This document shows, one piece after another, positions 32,368-43,929 of a stretch of 64,000 nt of DNA (the first letter of the stretch is position 1; every line of letters starts with the position of its first letter). The notes under the pieces are model-generated. The model saw nothing but the letters and a program-made list of their open reading frames with translations. It was not told where the DNA came from and did not search any database. Source of the stretch: Harmothoe impar (taxonomy: Eukaryota; Annelida; Polychaeta; Phyllodocida; Polynoidae); assembly GCA_947462335.1 (NCBI GenBank), contig OX381709.1, positions 35,792,186 through 35,856,185 of the forward strand, in the 5' to 3' direction. Made by a program: the position numbers and the translations under genes.

Positions 32368-34727
32368 TACAATATATATGTCACAGGTGTGTTGGTGACC
32401 GATAACACAGTGGTATTTTTTAGCTTATTGCCTAATTTCACATGTGTGCTTATATGAATGATACATTTATTAGCACCAATTGTTACGACACAGTCAGCTT
32501 TTGCTGCAGAATATTTTCAAGTGTAGATATGTAATACATTTCAATTGACCTCTGGCACGAAATTAACAGGCTAACCTTAAGCATAAAAATGCTTTTCAGG
32601 AAAGGAAAAAAGCGAAAGTAAGTGTGTGACAAACCGAAGGATATAAGCAAAGCGGCTAGGGTGAAATGCAGGGCTAGATGGTCCCTTGCTACTGTTACTA
32701 ACAAATGCTATGTTGACGCTTTTCACTCGTAGAGTAGTTGCTTACCTATTGCAGTGCGTGTGTTTGCGTGATTGGAGGTGGGGGCAATTGGGAAGATATA
32801 ATATTTGACTCATCAAGATGTATATCACACGTTGCCACATATTTCCCCTACGATGTAAGGCAAATGATATCAGTAATCATGAAAGGCATGCTGTGTGATG
32901 AACTGACGCTAATCTACGGACCGAATATGTGCAGATGTACTCTGGATCCTGCTGTGGACAGTACTATTTGTATCACTGCAGCTGTCTTCAAATCCCCAAA
33001 TCCATATACTACTACTGTCCTAAGTCATTCCTTGGAGCATAATCTCAGTATTGCTCCCCTCCAGATACAACGAGTTTGATTTCCAAAAATAAAAGAGATT
33101 TTATTTAAGCCACTCATCACCAAGGTCTGAAAAATGTGACGAGCGAGGCTTTTTCACTCCTATGCATACCAGGCGTCTATCTTTCCCATCTCTTACATCG
33201 ACCTGTTACATAACCTACACTGGACTCCTGTACTCTTCTCTTTCTTAGTCTCCTGGTCACCACAGACGCTCTGGGTGTCAGGTTCCTTTACCCAGCTCAG
33301 GTCAATTCTCATCAGGTGTTTTTCTATTCGCGGGTTAAAATGTATGGGATGATATATATACGTTTTTCATGACCCAAATTCATATTTTAGTAGTTAAGAA
33401 TTTATGGATCTTTAAAAGTAGGGAAAATGTAGGTTATTTATATCCTACTGCATTATTGGCCGCATTAGCTTTAATTTGATACCAAATATCCCAACATTTG
33501 TCAATTTCTATCATATTTTTCATAAAAAATTAGCAAAAAAAAAGAAAAAGTTTTCATCAAAAGCACATAACAGTTACATATGGGCGATGAAGTGAACTAG
33601 TTACTAAATACAACTCGTACGGACGGAGCACATTTTAGGAAGACATAACTGTCTAAATTAGCAACTTCTATATTTCATATGCTAGGTAATATCAACCAAG
33701 AATTACAACCAAGAATTTAGACATTTTACATCCCCTACATGGGTTCTTTAATTAATTTTTGCAGGATAGGTAGCTCCTGAACCAACTCAGAGCGTTATCG
33801 TCATATCACCTCAGCAACTGCAACAGTTAGAAGAAAGAACACGAGAAAATCAGATACAAAATGTGCATTGTAGGATGTAAAGTGGGAGGGGGGCAGGAAA
33901 TGCCCTCTTACACACTCCTATTTTGTCCTCAGGCACTCTCAGTGCACGCCCCCGCTAAGGTCCTGATACGCCCACCCCTTGCCACTCTCTCCCCACCCAC
34001 CAGCAAACACTCCTCTGTAAACAACCAGTCCCTTCCTACATGCATGTTTCTGGCCACTCCCTGCCACATACCCCACGCAGTAGGGTAAACTGCCCCTGAG
34101 TGGCCCATCTTAACCTCTATAAATCAGTCTTTATGGTTATTTTTCTTCCAAATTTATTAATACAGGTATGAAAAAGAGACAATTATGTACCAATATCACA
34201 GTATATATTCTCCATAGAGTAGCCACAGTGTTTTCTACAGAGTGCCAAACATGACATGTTTGTGTGACATGTAGCCCTTTTTTCATTGATAGCTTTCATA
34301 AAATATTCTTTGTATACCTCAAGAGTGTGCCTATAGTTTTCCAGGAAGATCCAAACTGTTGCCTCATTCTCCACACATAGTATCTTTACATTAATATGCC
34401 ATCTTTATAAGGTGAAAATCCTATATTAATGAGGTAGTTTTTACTGATTGATTGTCGCCACTACAGGAGTACCTAAAGTGGCCCAGGGACTCAACCATGA
34501 TCTATTCTAAGATCAAATACAAAATAAATGAATGCCCCCCCCCTATAACCCAATAAACAAAAAGACATGATATGATGTGGGAAAACCCTTTTTTTCAATA
34601 TTTTGACTATAAATTTACATAAATCAACCTGATTTCTGTTCAGAGAAAAACTGGTCCATTGAGTTTCGAACCCAGGATCTTCTGCATGCTAGGCTACCAT
34701 GTTTTAGGCTATTCAGGATATAGTGTT

Positions 34728-35043
34728 GGCTGTGTCTCACGACCTTGGGCCAATGTGTTCGTCTCTGACTGGGTGCCGTCTCTGACCGGGTGCCGTCTCT
34801 GACCAGCTGCCGTCTCTGACCGGCTTGGCTTGATAAGGTCAAAATACCAACAGCAGGAGGCTAATTATAATCATAATTTTTATTATATAACAACTGCCAT
34901 AACGTTTTTCCAAATCCTTATATATATGAGAATATTTCTTTTTAAAACACCTTTTTTCTGACACCTGGTCAAAGACGGCACCTGGTCAGAGACGGCACCC
35001 AGTCAGAGACAAAAACATTGGCCCAAGGTCGTGAGACACAGCC
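34728..35043. mobile_element. Foldback element with minisatellite arms (copy 2)
   Basis: The ends GGCTGTGTCTCACGACCTTG and its inverted partner (35024-35043) are followed by inverted arrays of GTCTCTGACCGGGTGCC. The plan is the same as 2321-2897, with different terminal sequence but a clearly related repeat unit. Four units lie on the left and three on the right, with an AT-rich core. Confidence 0.8.
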
Positions 35044-35269
35044 TGTTAGAACTGCTGAACGCAATACTCATACAACATTGAGACTGTGTGAGTATGTACA
35101 TTGGGAATTTAGATCCAGGCCTTCTGTAATTAGGGACCTTTTATCTATGTTTTATGAGCTACGTCAGGTTTGCTAAAGGTCCCTATTTGGATAGGTTGTA
35201 CCTTATCACCACAGCTTAGTGCCGAGTTAACAAAAAGTGGGGGTACTTCTACACTCCCCACACTTGTCC

Positions 35270-35345
35270 GGCCTCAGTGGCCACATTGGTAGGGCTTCGA
35301 ACTTTAGTGTGCGAGGTCCCTGGTTCCGGTCTCCCTACAGTTGAC
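35270..35345 (+). mobile_element. tRNA-derived SINE head
   Basis: CGGCCTCAGTGGCCACATTG (A-box region) followed by AGGTCCCTGGTTCCGGTCTC (B-box region) fits a Pol III-type SINE promoter. No clear 3' end was found. Confidence 0.55.
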
Positions 35346-36109
35346 AGCTTTAGCAACCATGCTGTAGCTCATAATATGTACACGTTGTGAATACAAACAT
35401 TATTTGGTGAACCATTATAATTATAAGTACGTAAAATAATGTTATACATAGACATGTTCAAAAATATTAAATGATGTTTTTTGTTCAGTGGAAAACTCCC
35501 AGAAGCAGAAATGGGCAGATGCCAGGAGGTTAACAAAACAGAAGGCAGCCCCCAAGAAGGCAAGATAGAAGAGTAGACCTTAAGCATATTCATAGGCTTG
35601 CTATTTGAGATAACGATGTGCATGAGGCTATATTTCATTATATTCTAATGGAACATAACATTGTAACGACATTTACCAAGTTACAGATACATAAACAGTG
35701 TTTTATTGGAGTGGGCCACTCAAGGTACAACATGGGCCAGTCATGGTACCAATTCAATGTCCAAAGGGTACCTGACTTCAATCAACATTTTCACAACATA
35801 TTACATAGAAATCAATAGTTTTGACTTGTCTATAGCATTCCAAACAGTGTCCCAATGAAAACTGGTACATACTTCATGATCACTCTTTTTACATGTAATC
35901 TGTTATCAAAGTCAGTCTTGTAGGCTTCAGCTCCTCAACAGGGCCACCCATGGGCGGTTTTCTCTATCCTAAAGCACTCCTACCCTCCCTTTCCGTTTAC
36001 CCTTTCACCACTGAATTTCTAGTAACTTCAAGACCCAGATTTAACACCTGTCCCACATATTCCATAAGTCCTCTTGCCCTACTGCCCCACCCCCGCCCCT
36101 ATACCCCCT
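35346..36109. other. No gene recognised
   Basis: AT-rich sequence with short frames only; no repeat ends identified. Confidence 0.35.
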
Positions 36110-36370
36110 CCCTTCCCCCCCCCCCCACCGTCCCCTTCATACCTCCCTTCCCCCTCTCTTTATGAAGGTCCCTCCCCCCACATCCTGCACCCCCTCTCCA
36201 CCCCTTCTCCTGTTATACCGACGGCTGATTCCCCCTGACAGCCTGAACCCTTCCATGCAGTCACCTCCCAGCCACTACCTCTACCCATCGTTTATCTCCC
36301 ACTCCTCTACCCACCCATCCACCCCTTTCACCCACCCCTACCCCACCCACTCCCCTCACCCTCCTCATTC
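36110..36370. repeat. C-rich low-complexity tract
   Basis: Strongly pyrimidine-biased (CCCTCCCCC, CCACCCC phrases). The proline/serine-rich frames drawn across it are compositional. Confidence 0.8.
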
Positions 36371-36559
36371 TATGACCCTTGTAAGAGGTCTCCATACGTT
36401 GCGGCAGTTTCTAAATATAGTAACATGAGGTGCTCCAGCAGAAGCAGGGCGGCTATTTCTGTGCTGCGTGCTGCTCAGGATGCGGGGGAGGCACCCATTG
36501 ATCAGTGCCATAAGGAGCGGGAGGACACTATGCCTATGGCGCGCCCGTCTGGTAATGCT

Positions 36560-36910
36560 ATGGGGAAATGCACTTTATTTCATGTGGAGAAATGAAGTTA
36601 CTGTGCTTTAGTGCTAGAATGGCCATTCTCCACACCCCTGTGGAGAAACTGATGATCATTCTCTATGGGGTGTTTCTCCATGATGCTACCACTAAAATAG
36701 CTATGAAATGTCGTTTTAAAGTATAATTTATCAATAATTACATGAAGTAAACACAGAGATCCACTCTAATCAGTCTGAATCACTAGTTTCTCCACTTGTG
36801 GTACCTTGGATCATATCACACTCGGCTCCACCTTGTGTAATATGATCCATGGTACCACTCGTGGAGAAACCTGTCATTCAGACAGATCATCGTGGACCTC
36901 TGTCTGTATG
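36560..36910. repeat. Dispersed GTGGAGAAA repeat, copy 1
   Basis: Shares CACTTTATTTCATGTGGAGA, TGCTAGAATGGCCATTCTCC and GGAGAAACCTGTCATTCAGA with 60380-61345. GTGGAGAAA and TTTCTCCAC alternate within it. In this copy the parts are contiguous over about 350 bp. Confidence 0.75.
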
Positions 36911-37015
36911 CCATTGGGCACAGAACATTGTATCTACATTGATAACTGTTGATGTTGATTCAATGTTTATTCAACGTTGATTAAATGTTGAATTGAATTC
37001 TGTGCCGGTCTGGTC
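36911..37015. mobile_element. TTGGGCACAGAA-type MITE
   Basis: ATTGGGCACAGAACATTG at the left and CAATGTTTATTCAACG/GAATTCTGTGCCGG at the right form degraded inverted ends of the CCCAGTGGGCAC family, with the same ATTGATTCAACGTT core motifs as the element at 10141-10248. Confidence 0.6.
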
Positions 37016-38155
37016 TTGTAATACTATAAGGATGGGAACTATCGAGGCTGGTCTGGTAATGCTTTAAGCAGGAGAGCCTAAAGGTAATATAAGCTTACTT
37101 TGTTGAGAACACTCCAATGGATCGCCATGAAGAAGCCAGTGAATTCTACAAACGCAATCCCTGGTCAAACCACAGCATTAAGAATCACTTTTTAGCCAAA
37201 AAGCTAATTCAAAGGCAGTCTATAATTGAACGGTAATTTTACTAGAATCGGCCCTGCTAGTAGGTACCTGATTCCCAAACATAATAACCCAATTTCCAAG
37301 AAACTACCTCCCCACGCGGGTTATTAGACTGAATCGGATGTTGTGGCTTTCCTGCTGAGAGAGTGCTTTTGGAATAAATGGACCAGAAGGGAATCATCAA
37401 TCATCATCTCAGTACCAAACGGGAATGTCAGACTATTCTCCCAATCATAAACAGTTGTACGTTCACATTTGTCCGTGATATATAGACCCGGAAGTATTTT
37501 ACCAAAGTTTAAGAAAGATAATTATCTGCAACATGATTTCTGTACCATATGTGACTCTGAAACAGTTGAATTTATTGTTTTGACATAAAGTTAATGTTAC
37601 ATTTCCTGAAAGCTGTTGGAATATTCTTTCTCATTCTAGGTTCCCTGTCTGAGAAAAAGCTCATCTCAGTGCCATGGCAACCAGAAACGTTCCATTTGTT
37701 AAATTTATCAATCTCTACACTCCATGGCTACCCACGAGGAACCATTGCCATGGTAACAATGGGCTTCTTGTATAATATCTCCAACATAGGAATGATATGC
37801 AACATATTGAAATCAGTGCATAATTTAGATTTCTACATTGTATAAAAGAATCTACGATGATTACTAAGATGACAAATAATAAAATGATCATAGTGGAGAA
37901 TATTCAGCCTCTACCCGTGGGCAAGCTTGGAAATGAAGGTGCACCATTATCCTTTAAATTAGATTGCTCTAATATTGTAAGTATGTCTTCCAGCGGTACA
38001 TACTCTTGCCAGCGAAATCTTTACTGGAGGGTTTACGTTTCGAGGGGACAGGCCAACCAGCTTTATTAAACCACAGCGGAGGGCCAAGACAAAGGAATTC
38101 ACACCTCGGTTATTTCCACTTAGACTCACATAACCTTAATCTAGCTGTGGTTTGA
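37016..38155. other. No gene recognised
   Basis: Short frames only. The frame at 37594-37845 has a hydrophobic start but no family match, and 37857-38069 is likewise unrecognised. Confidence 0.35.
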
Positions 38156-38256
38156 AATAGTTAGACAATGGTTATGAAAGGGTAGGTAGGATTAACCACA
38201 GCTTATAAAGCTGTGGTTAATTCTATTTACCCTTTCATAACCATAGTCTAACTATT
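38156..38256. repeat. Near-perfect 101 bp palindrome
   Basis: AATAGTTAGACAATGGTTAT and its continuation to GATTAACCACAGCTT are mirrored from AAGCTGTGGTTAATTC to GTCTAACTATT with only a few mismatches; the centre is near 38206. The loop is almost absent. Outer sequence (CTAGCTGTGGTTTGAAA) suggests a longer decayed element. Confidence 0.9.
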
Positions 38257-39771
38257 ACATATTGGCTTATATATATGTGTGTGTATATGTATATATATAT
38301 GGGGCACCAGGGTTGTAAAAGAGTGCTGAATACATGAGATGTTTTCAGACAATTAATTCTTTTGTAGAATGCAATGATCTTAACAAAATTATTCCATCTT
38401 TGCTGTTAATATTCTATATTTGGAATGCAAAAGGAATGTCTTCTATAGAACATTAGCACATAATGCACTTTCTGGTTGCCATAGAAACCATGTCATTACT
38501 CAAAAACCTTGAATCCACTTTGATAAGTGATTGCCAATGTTGATTCAAAGTTGATTCAAAGTCGATTCAACGTTGAACTGAATTTTGTGAGTTTTGAAAT
38601 CCCTTTTTTCTCTGTTTTTTTAAATCAATATTTTATCTTTGCCTGGTGAAGGATCATTAATAACACCATACGCCACGATCAAGCTCTCTGAAACTGATAT
38701 GAGGGAATACCTACAGTGAACACTGGTGACCTGCACCACTATATATGAGGCTTCTTATCACAAGACCTAGGGGTCTGCCTCCAATGTAAACTGGACATAA
38801 TCACTGGCACCAACGTACATGGTAGGAACCTCGAGCCGGGATCTGAAGGGTGAGGAGCGCACTGAAGGATGAAGGAAAAGATCCCGACAGCACAGGAAAG
38901 GGAAGAGGAGCAACAGATAGCTGACACCCAAAGACTATTTTTATAATACCCGTGATATAACGTAAGAATTGAACATACTCCATATATACTTCACATTGTT
39001 CTCTGTTTTCCAAAACCTGAAGATGCATGGCATATGGCTAACGCTATTAAAATGTCTATATCTCATCCTGTTGTATATTTCATGTAGAGGGGGGTATTTA
39101 AAATGGCCAAAGATACTTATGAGCATAACAGTGGATAGTTAGGTCCTGGTGCCACTAATCACCCTCACGTGGTATTGGTGGCCAAGAGAGCCTGGTGCAG
39201 TACTGACCGGCCTGAACAAGGGCAGGGCAGGTCACCAGCTTACATTACAGCTTAATATGTACCATGCTAATGCACGCGAATAGCGACAGATATAGCAATC
39301 TCGTGACATGTCTACTTCTATTCCTGGTTCCTGATTAAACCTCTTCCTGCCCGACATGCAACACTGCCAGCGTCTCCCAGACCGAGGCTCATTGAGGCCC
39401 GGCTGGTGGCAGATACCCGGATGTGTCCTCACTCTCGTATTCTGGGTATCTTAAAATGGTGTCAGCCGCACGCATGTCACATAATGATTACCCCATGGAG
39501 GTGACAATTTATGGGCCTCCTATTAGGAGTGATGGCATTTGGTAACATCATATGTATGTAGTGTCACGAATATCGTGCACAAGCAACATTTAAATTGTGT
39601 AGCTTATATTGTGATGGCTTAAGGCCCTGTTACACATAAATTATCTGACGTCAATAATTTTGAAGGCATGTGCCTTCAAGGTAACCTGCAGTTGAGTTCA
39701 AACACGTTCTGATTTTGAAGGCATGTGCCTTAAATGTGTAACTCAAGTTTGAAGGCAGATGCAGTAGCGTT
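38257..39771. other. No host gene recognised; repeat fragments
   Basis: Near 38505-38590 ATTGATTCAACGTTGAACTG phrases mark a decayed relative of the 10141 MITE. At 39660-39745, GAAGGCATGTGCCTT occurs twice, 64 bp apart, next to GGCCCTGTTACACATAAATT; this looks like one end of a DNA element cut by the RT fragment that follows. Confidence 0.4.
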
Positions 39772-40556
39772 TTGACGCCAGATGCGGTTTACAACTGGTT
39801 TACTACCGGTGGTTTATCGATACATACGGGCAAAACCAAAATAGTAACTTTTGGGAAACAACAAACTGGCTATAAAGCACCTATCAAAATGGTAAACTCT
39901 ATTCTAGAGCATGTAAATGAATATGACTATTTAGGCATAGTTCTAGACTCTAAGTTTACACTCACCAAAACTATTGGTAAATCTGTATTGGTACTGCAAG
40001 CAATAGAAATCATATGCTGGTGAAAATGCGGCGAGCTGTTTCCAAACAAACAGCTATTCTTGTATATAAACAAACTATATTGCCTGTACTAGATTATTGT
40101 AGTTATCTTTATAATGGTGTAGTTTACTCACAATATAGGAGGCTGCAACATACACAAAATCGATGTCTTTGCATCTGTCTAAAGGATAAAATCAAATATC
40201 ATATTAAAGACTTGCACACAGAGACCGGAGTCGACCCCCTGTGCATTAGATATGACCTCCAACTACTATTATTATTGTACAAGTATCTTTATGAGTCTGA
40301 CCACCAGCCAGAAGAGCTAGGTCTTCATTTCCAAAAGACTCCCAGTACAGGGCCAACCACTAGGTCCACTGGTAAAGGTCTACAAGCTTTTCCTCCGTGG
40401 GTAAAATGGGGATACAGAAAAAGTCTGTTACACCGTGGAGTAACCTTATGGAATAAACTGAATGTTTCTTGCCGGTTAGCTAGCTCTAAGGATGTCTTTA
40501 GAGCAAAGGCTAAAATCAAGCTTACTGAACTATACTTGTTAAAACTGAAACAGTAG
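39772..40556 (+). pseudogene. 3' fragment of reverse transcriptase (thumb + C-terminus)
   Basis: 39772-40023 reads DAVYNWFTTGGLSIHTGKTK and YDYLGIVLDSKFT. After a frameshift, 40014-40556 reads RRAVSKQTAILVYKQTILPV, LDYCSYLYNGVV, then the C-terminal domain HTETGVDPLCIRYDLQLLLL to a stop. The catalytic palm is absent, so this is a 5'-truncated insertion, as is usual for non-LTR elements. It is clearly the same family as 12590-14207 (compare IHTGKTK, AILIYKQTIMPVLEYC, LQLLLLIHKYMYD) and shows the C-terminal region unbroken, which places the frameshift in that copy. Confidence 0.9.
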
Positions 40557-41440
40557 AGTCCTGTAAGTAGTATTGTATGTATAACAATGTATAACATATT
40601 TAGGTATCTGACTCAGTGTAATTCAGAGCTAATTCGGAAAACTAGTAAAACAACACCATATGTATTTGATGAATTACCAATGTTTGTTCATTCATCTGCT
40701 ATCTACTGTAAATACTGTGCCAGTAAATGAAAGCAGAATATAACAATCTCCTGGTGTTGCTAACGGTGATGGATGATTATTTTGTGAGCATCTTTTGATG
40801 AAAATATGGTTTTTACAATATTACTATTCATGTACTCAACATCATTTCATGAATTCTCATCTTTGAATCATGTACTGTATTTTATAAAATCACCGTGTCA
40901 ATGAAATACTTTATAAATTCAAAAAGAGTCCTTTAGCATATCAATTCATCATGGTTATTTTGATCATATATTCGAGTTAGACCTTTGCGTATACTATTAT
41001 ATCCTGTATTTGGCAATTTATATGCTATGAACTGTGAATTGAACAAAACCCTCAGTCTCCTCAACTATTGGATAAAAAACTAATTTAATCTTCAGATCAG
41101 ATCACAGGAAATGAATCTAGGTATACTTTTCTAGAAAACCGTTTTACAATTTACCCCTATTCGAATTATCATGGTCAACAGAGCAGTTTAAAGTAACATA
41201 GTCACAAAAAAACAACTGATTTTCAAGGAAAAATCTAGAAGATTCACTGTTTTTCACTGGTAGTCGGATACGACAGTGTGCCTGAGATAATAACCTGCTC
41301 TCTTGAGGACTCATTACCTTATATGTAACAACTGGTATCCATTATGATAGCTGTTATCAATCCTTATCTTGCTGGTACCAGGTCAAGCAATTGGCACGCA
41401 CATGCCCGGGTTGCTGGTGTGCCTGTGTCATTCCAGTAGA
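40557..41440. other. AT-rich spacer downstream of the sulfotransferase
   Basis: No gene or inverted-repeat end recognised. It lies between the RT fragment and the 3' end of the minus-strand sulfotransferase and probably includes that gene's 3' flank. Confidence 0.4.
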
Positions 41441-41442
41441 TT

Positions 41443-41522
<80 letters not shown>
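41441..41522. repeat. (AT)n-(AG)n compound microsatellite
   Basis: About 18 AT repeats followed by about 22 AG repeats, starting 36 bp downstream of the sulfotransferase stop codon and so probably in its 3' untranslated region. Confidence 0.95.
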
Positions 41523-41527
<5 letters not shown>

Positions 41528-41557
41528 CAGCTGTATTGGTAAATGGTGATGTTTTAT

Positions 41558-42868
41558 CTATTCCATGCACGACCCCCTGGTTTCAAGTAACCCATCTAAC
41601 ATCTTCCTTTTGTTTGGTGCATATTTACAGAGTTTATCACAATACTTGGGTCCATCCGGCTTAGGTCTTACCATACACCTCAGTCGGCGTGACTTGCTGG
41701 GGTTTAAACAAGCCTCCACATTTTGTGCATAGTAATGGTAGTTCGCAATCGCGGGTTCAGCAAGTTTCATCATGGCGCAGTTATCCACGCTGACCTCAAA
41801 CATTGGGTTCCATTTTGTCCTATCTATGGACATCGACTGAGTCCGATTCCGAAGCCCTGATTTATCAATACAGCGAAAGTTCAAAGAACAGAAGCTGGTA
41901 ATTGCTTTAGTTATGTTTTGGAAATGTTCAACTTCCTGCTGAAAATCTTCACCTTCAAGTGCAATTCGTTGCCAAAACGTCTTATTGAAATAACGGTAGA
42001 TTTCACAGTCTAGCGGATTTATCGTACACAATTGTTGTCGAAGTCGGAAATCTCCTCTCTTATCAAATTCTAAATATTGATGATATATGCCCTTTCGCAG
42101 ATGTACATAAACGATATCTTGTAACGCCCAGCAGAAGTGTCTCCTGAAGAGGATAAGAGATTCGGCGTAGTGTTCTGTGATGCCAACCAACATTGTGCTG
42201 TTAATAAAACTCATCAACTCTCTGAAACTAGCCCCACTGTCCACCATTGAAGAGCTGGCTCCAAACTGCATTGCGACCTCATTTGTACCCCCGTACACAC
42301 CTTTCAGTGACTTTGTCAGTGGGTCATAGTAGGAGATGCCCTGGGAGTGTTTGTGTCGTCCCTTGCCGGCGTAGTAATAGGAGGAGCGGAGTCTGTCCAG
42401 GGGGTCCCGCAGCAAGGTGAGGTAGGATATTGGAGATGTAAGCACTGCTTCAATGTCCTCCTGCACCAAATAGGCATGATCTAGGAACATGTTGAATCTC
42501 TGGCTGCTTCCAACGGTAAACTTGGGTAGGATCTTGTTGACGATGGCGTGCGGCTCGTTGTAGCTGACGTTGTAGGGCCGCTTATTGTAGGTGACCACCC
42601 GCAGCCCCTTGCTGATGGCCATCCTGTTGAGGATGCCATACATAGTGGTGGAGCCTGTTTTGGGCACTTTGAGGAAGAATATGTTGGTGGCGGGTTGTGA
42701 ACACGTGTGTGTTCGGTCATGCCGCCTCCCGGGCTGTCTCACACCGGCGTGCTGAATAAGGCGAGGTCCTCGGTTTGTCGTCACATTTGCCAAGTTGAAG
42801 TTTTGTAAAAGAAGGTTGTATTGGAGGATACAACATAATAGTATTGCCAAGATGGCCAGCTTTATTCT
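41558..42868 (-). CDS. Galactose-3-O-sulfotransferase-like, C-terminal exon
   Basis: Encodes about 436 residues of a Gal3ST-family (galactosylceramide sulfotransferase-like) enzyme. The family moves sulfate from PAPS to the 3-hydroxyl of galactose on glycolipids or glycans in the Golgi. The start is hydrophobic (IKLAILAILLCCILQY), fitting a type II membrane anchor. The 5'-phosphosulfate loop is NIFFLKVPKTGSTT (about residues 62-75) and the 3'-phosphate site is LLRDPLDRLRSSYYY (about 152-166). Six N-glycosylation sequons are present (NVT, NVS, NST, NKT, NIT, NRT). Length matches the roughly 400-490 residues of vertebrate members. No ATG precedes the anchor: an in-frame TAA lies just upstream, and TTACTTTACAG at 42869-42879 is a good splice acceptor. 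The initiator is therefore in an upstream exon, beyond about 42.9 kb and not identified. The reading frame is intact. The acceptor substrate cannot be told. Confidence 0.93.
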   Translation of the reverse strand, partial: RIKLAILAILLCCILQYNLLLQNFNLANVTTNRGPRLIQHAGVRQPGRRHDRTHTCSQPATNIFFLKVPKTGSTTMYGILNRMAISKGLRVVTYNKRPYNVSYNEPHAIVNKILPKFTVGSSQRFNMFLDHAYLVQEDIEAVLTSPISYLTLLRDPLDRLRSSYYYAGKGRHKHSQGISYYDPLTKSLKGVYGGTNEVAMQFGASSSMVDSGASFRELMSFINSTMLVGITEHYAESLILFRRHFCWALQDIVYVHLRKGIYHQYLEFDKRGDFRLRQQLCTINPLDCEIYRYFNKTFWQRIALEGEDFQQEVEHFQNITKAITSFCSLNFRCIDKSGLRNRTQSMSIDRTKWNPMFEVSVDNCAMMKLAEPAIANYHYYAQNVEACLNPSKSRRLRCMVRPKPDGPKYCDKLCKYAPNKRKMLDGLLETRGSCME

Positions 42869-42879
42869 CTGTAAAGTAA
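42869..42879 (-). other. Predicted splice acceptor of the sulfotransferase exon
   Basis: The minus-strand sequence TTACTTTACAG precedes AGAATAAAG, which continues the membrane-anchor frame in phase 0. The lack of an upstream in-frame ATG before TAA supports an intron here. Confidence 0.65.
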
Positions 42880-42997
42880 TTTAGATAGAATCAAAGGTGA
42901 GATATCTCAGGGGTTCATATTATGATTCACTATCTCTGGAAGCAGAGTAGTACAGAGTAATGGCACCTCGCAGATTCACTGTACGTTTTTACTGTCA

Positions 42998-43283
42998 TTA
43001 GGCCAAATTTAAAAAAAGGTTTGTTTCAGGTAACATGGGATGAAAACCGAGGGTCTGTAAGTCGGATTTTTTTCTTTTTACTTTTTTTTTAAAGCCCCTC
43101 TAGGATACAAAAAAAAGTGTTAAAATGGGGAAAAAATTCAAATTTTTTGAAAACCTAAAATTGACACAAAAAAGTGTAAAAACATGAAAATTTCTTCAAA
43201 ATTGCAAAAAAAAGTAGGGTCGGCCCTGTTTTGATAGGGTCGGCCGGGTGACCTGAAACAAACCTTTTTTTCTTTGGCCTTAC
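42998..43283. mobile_element. TTAGGCCAAA...GGTTTGTTTCAGGT inverted-repeat element, copy 1
   Basis: The left end, with AAAGGTTTGTTTCAGGTAAC, is mirrored by GTGACCTGAAACAAACCTTT and TTTGGCCTTA at the right. The core has GGGTCGGCC and A-runs. It lies within about 130 bp upstream of the sulfotransferase exon, so probably in the intron. A longer relative is at 57961-58829. Confidence 0.8.
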
Positions 43284-43524
43284 AATGACCGAGGCGGTAC
43301 ACTCTATCATTCAAACTATTTTATATTGAATATACCTAGAACAGTACATATGGGTCAATATCCACTCTATAATGATACACCTACTTATAACTGGATATAT
43401 CTGATAGATGAATGTCCTCTTATTCCATACTTTGAGCAGGACGAGGCTGACTGAGTCTCTGTGGAAGCCTATTGCAGTAACATCAACTCTTGGAAAGTAC
43501 AAGTACATATAATTATAACGTAGA

Positions 43525-43604
43525 TCACTTACCCACATATACATGCACGGCATGTAACATTAAATCACTTACCCACATATACATGCACGGCATATAACCA
43601 AGAA
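43525..43604. repeat. 40 bp tandem repeat, TCACTTACCCACATATACAT
   Basis: Two units on this side. Two similar units in the same orientation lie at 56750-56815, on the far side of the 13 kb inverted-repeat structure. They may be flanking host repeats split by the insertion. Confidence 0.7.
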
Positions 43605-43929
43605 GCATATAGGGTAGGAGGTCTGACTTAGAGCCTCGCCTATGGGCATAGTGTGACAAGCCTCCCCCTCTAGCCCCATCTACCCCCCCATGAAAGTGGG
43701 CGACCAGGTGTGCTCTGTATTGAAAACTATATAGAATACGGGGTATTATGTGGTCCTCTTGTGTCCTTATCAGAGTGATACCAAATGACAAGAAGGAATC
43801 TTCTAGACCAAAAAATCCTGCTGAATCCAAAAATTGTGGTCTTGATTCTCAAAACCTGACCAAAATCTCTCAAGAATGAAATTTGAGGATGTAAAGTATT
43901 TAAGAAATGTACAAAATGATATTAAAAAT

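Larger units (their letters stand above)
31609..34727. other. No recognised gene; one SINE head and one MITE
   Basis: Apart from the elements listed at 32011 and 32231, short frames such as 32738-33079 (113 codons, GTG/ATG ambiguous) have no recognisable domain. A GGGTTCGAAACTC motif on the minus strand near 34660-34675 resembles a B box and may be a SINE fragment. Confidence 0.4.

Noticed and set aside
35950..36428. Proline/serine-rich open frames
   Set aside because: Produced by a C-rich low-complexity tract; no domain, start context or splice signals.
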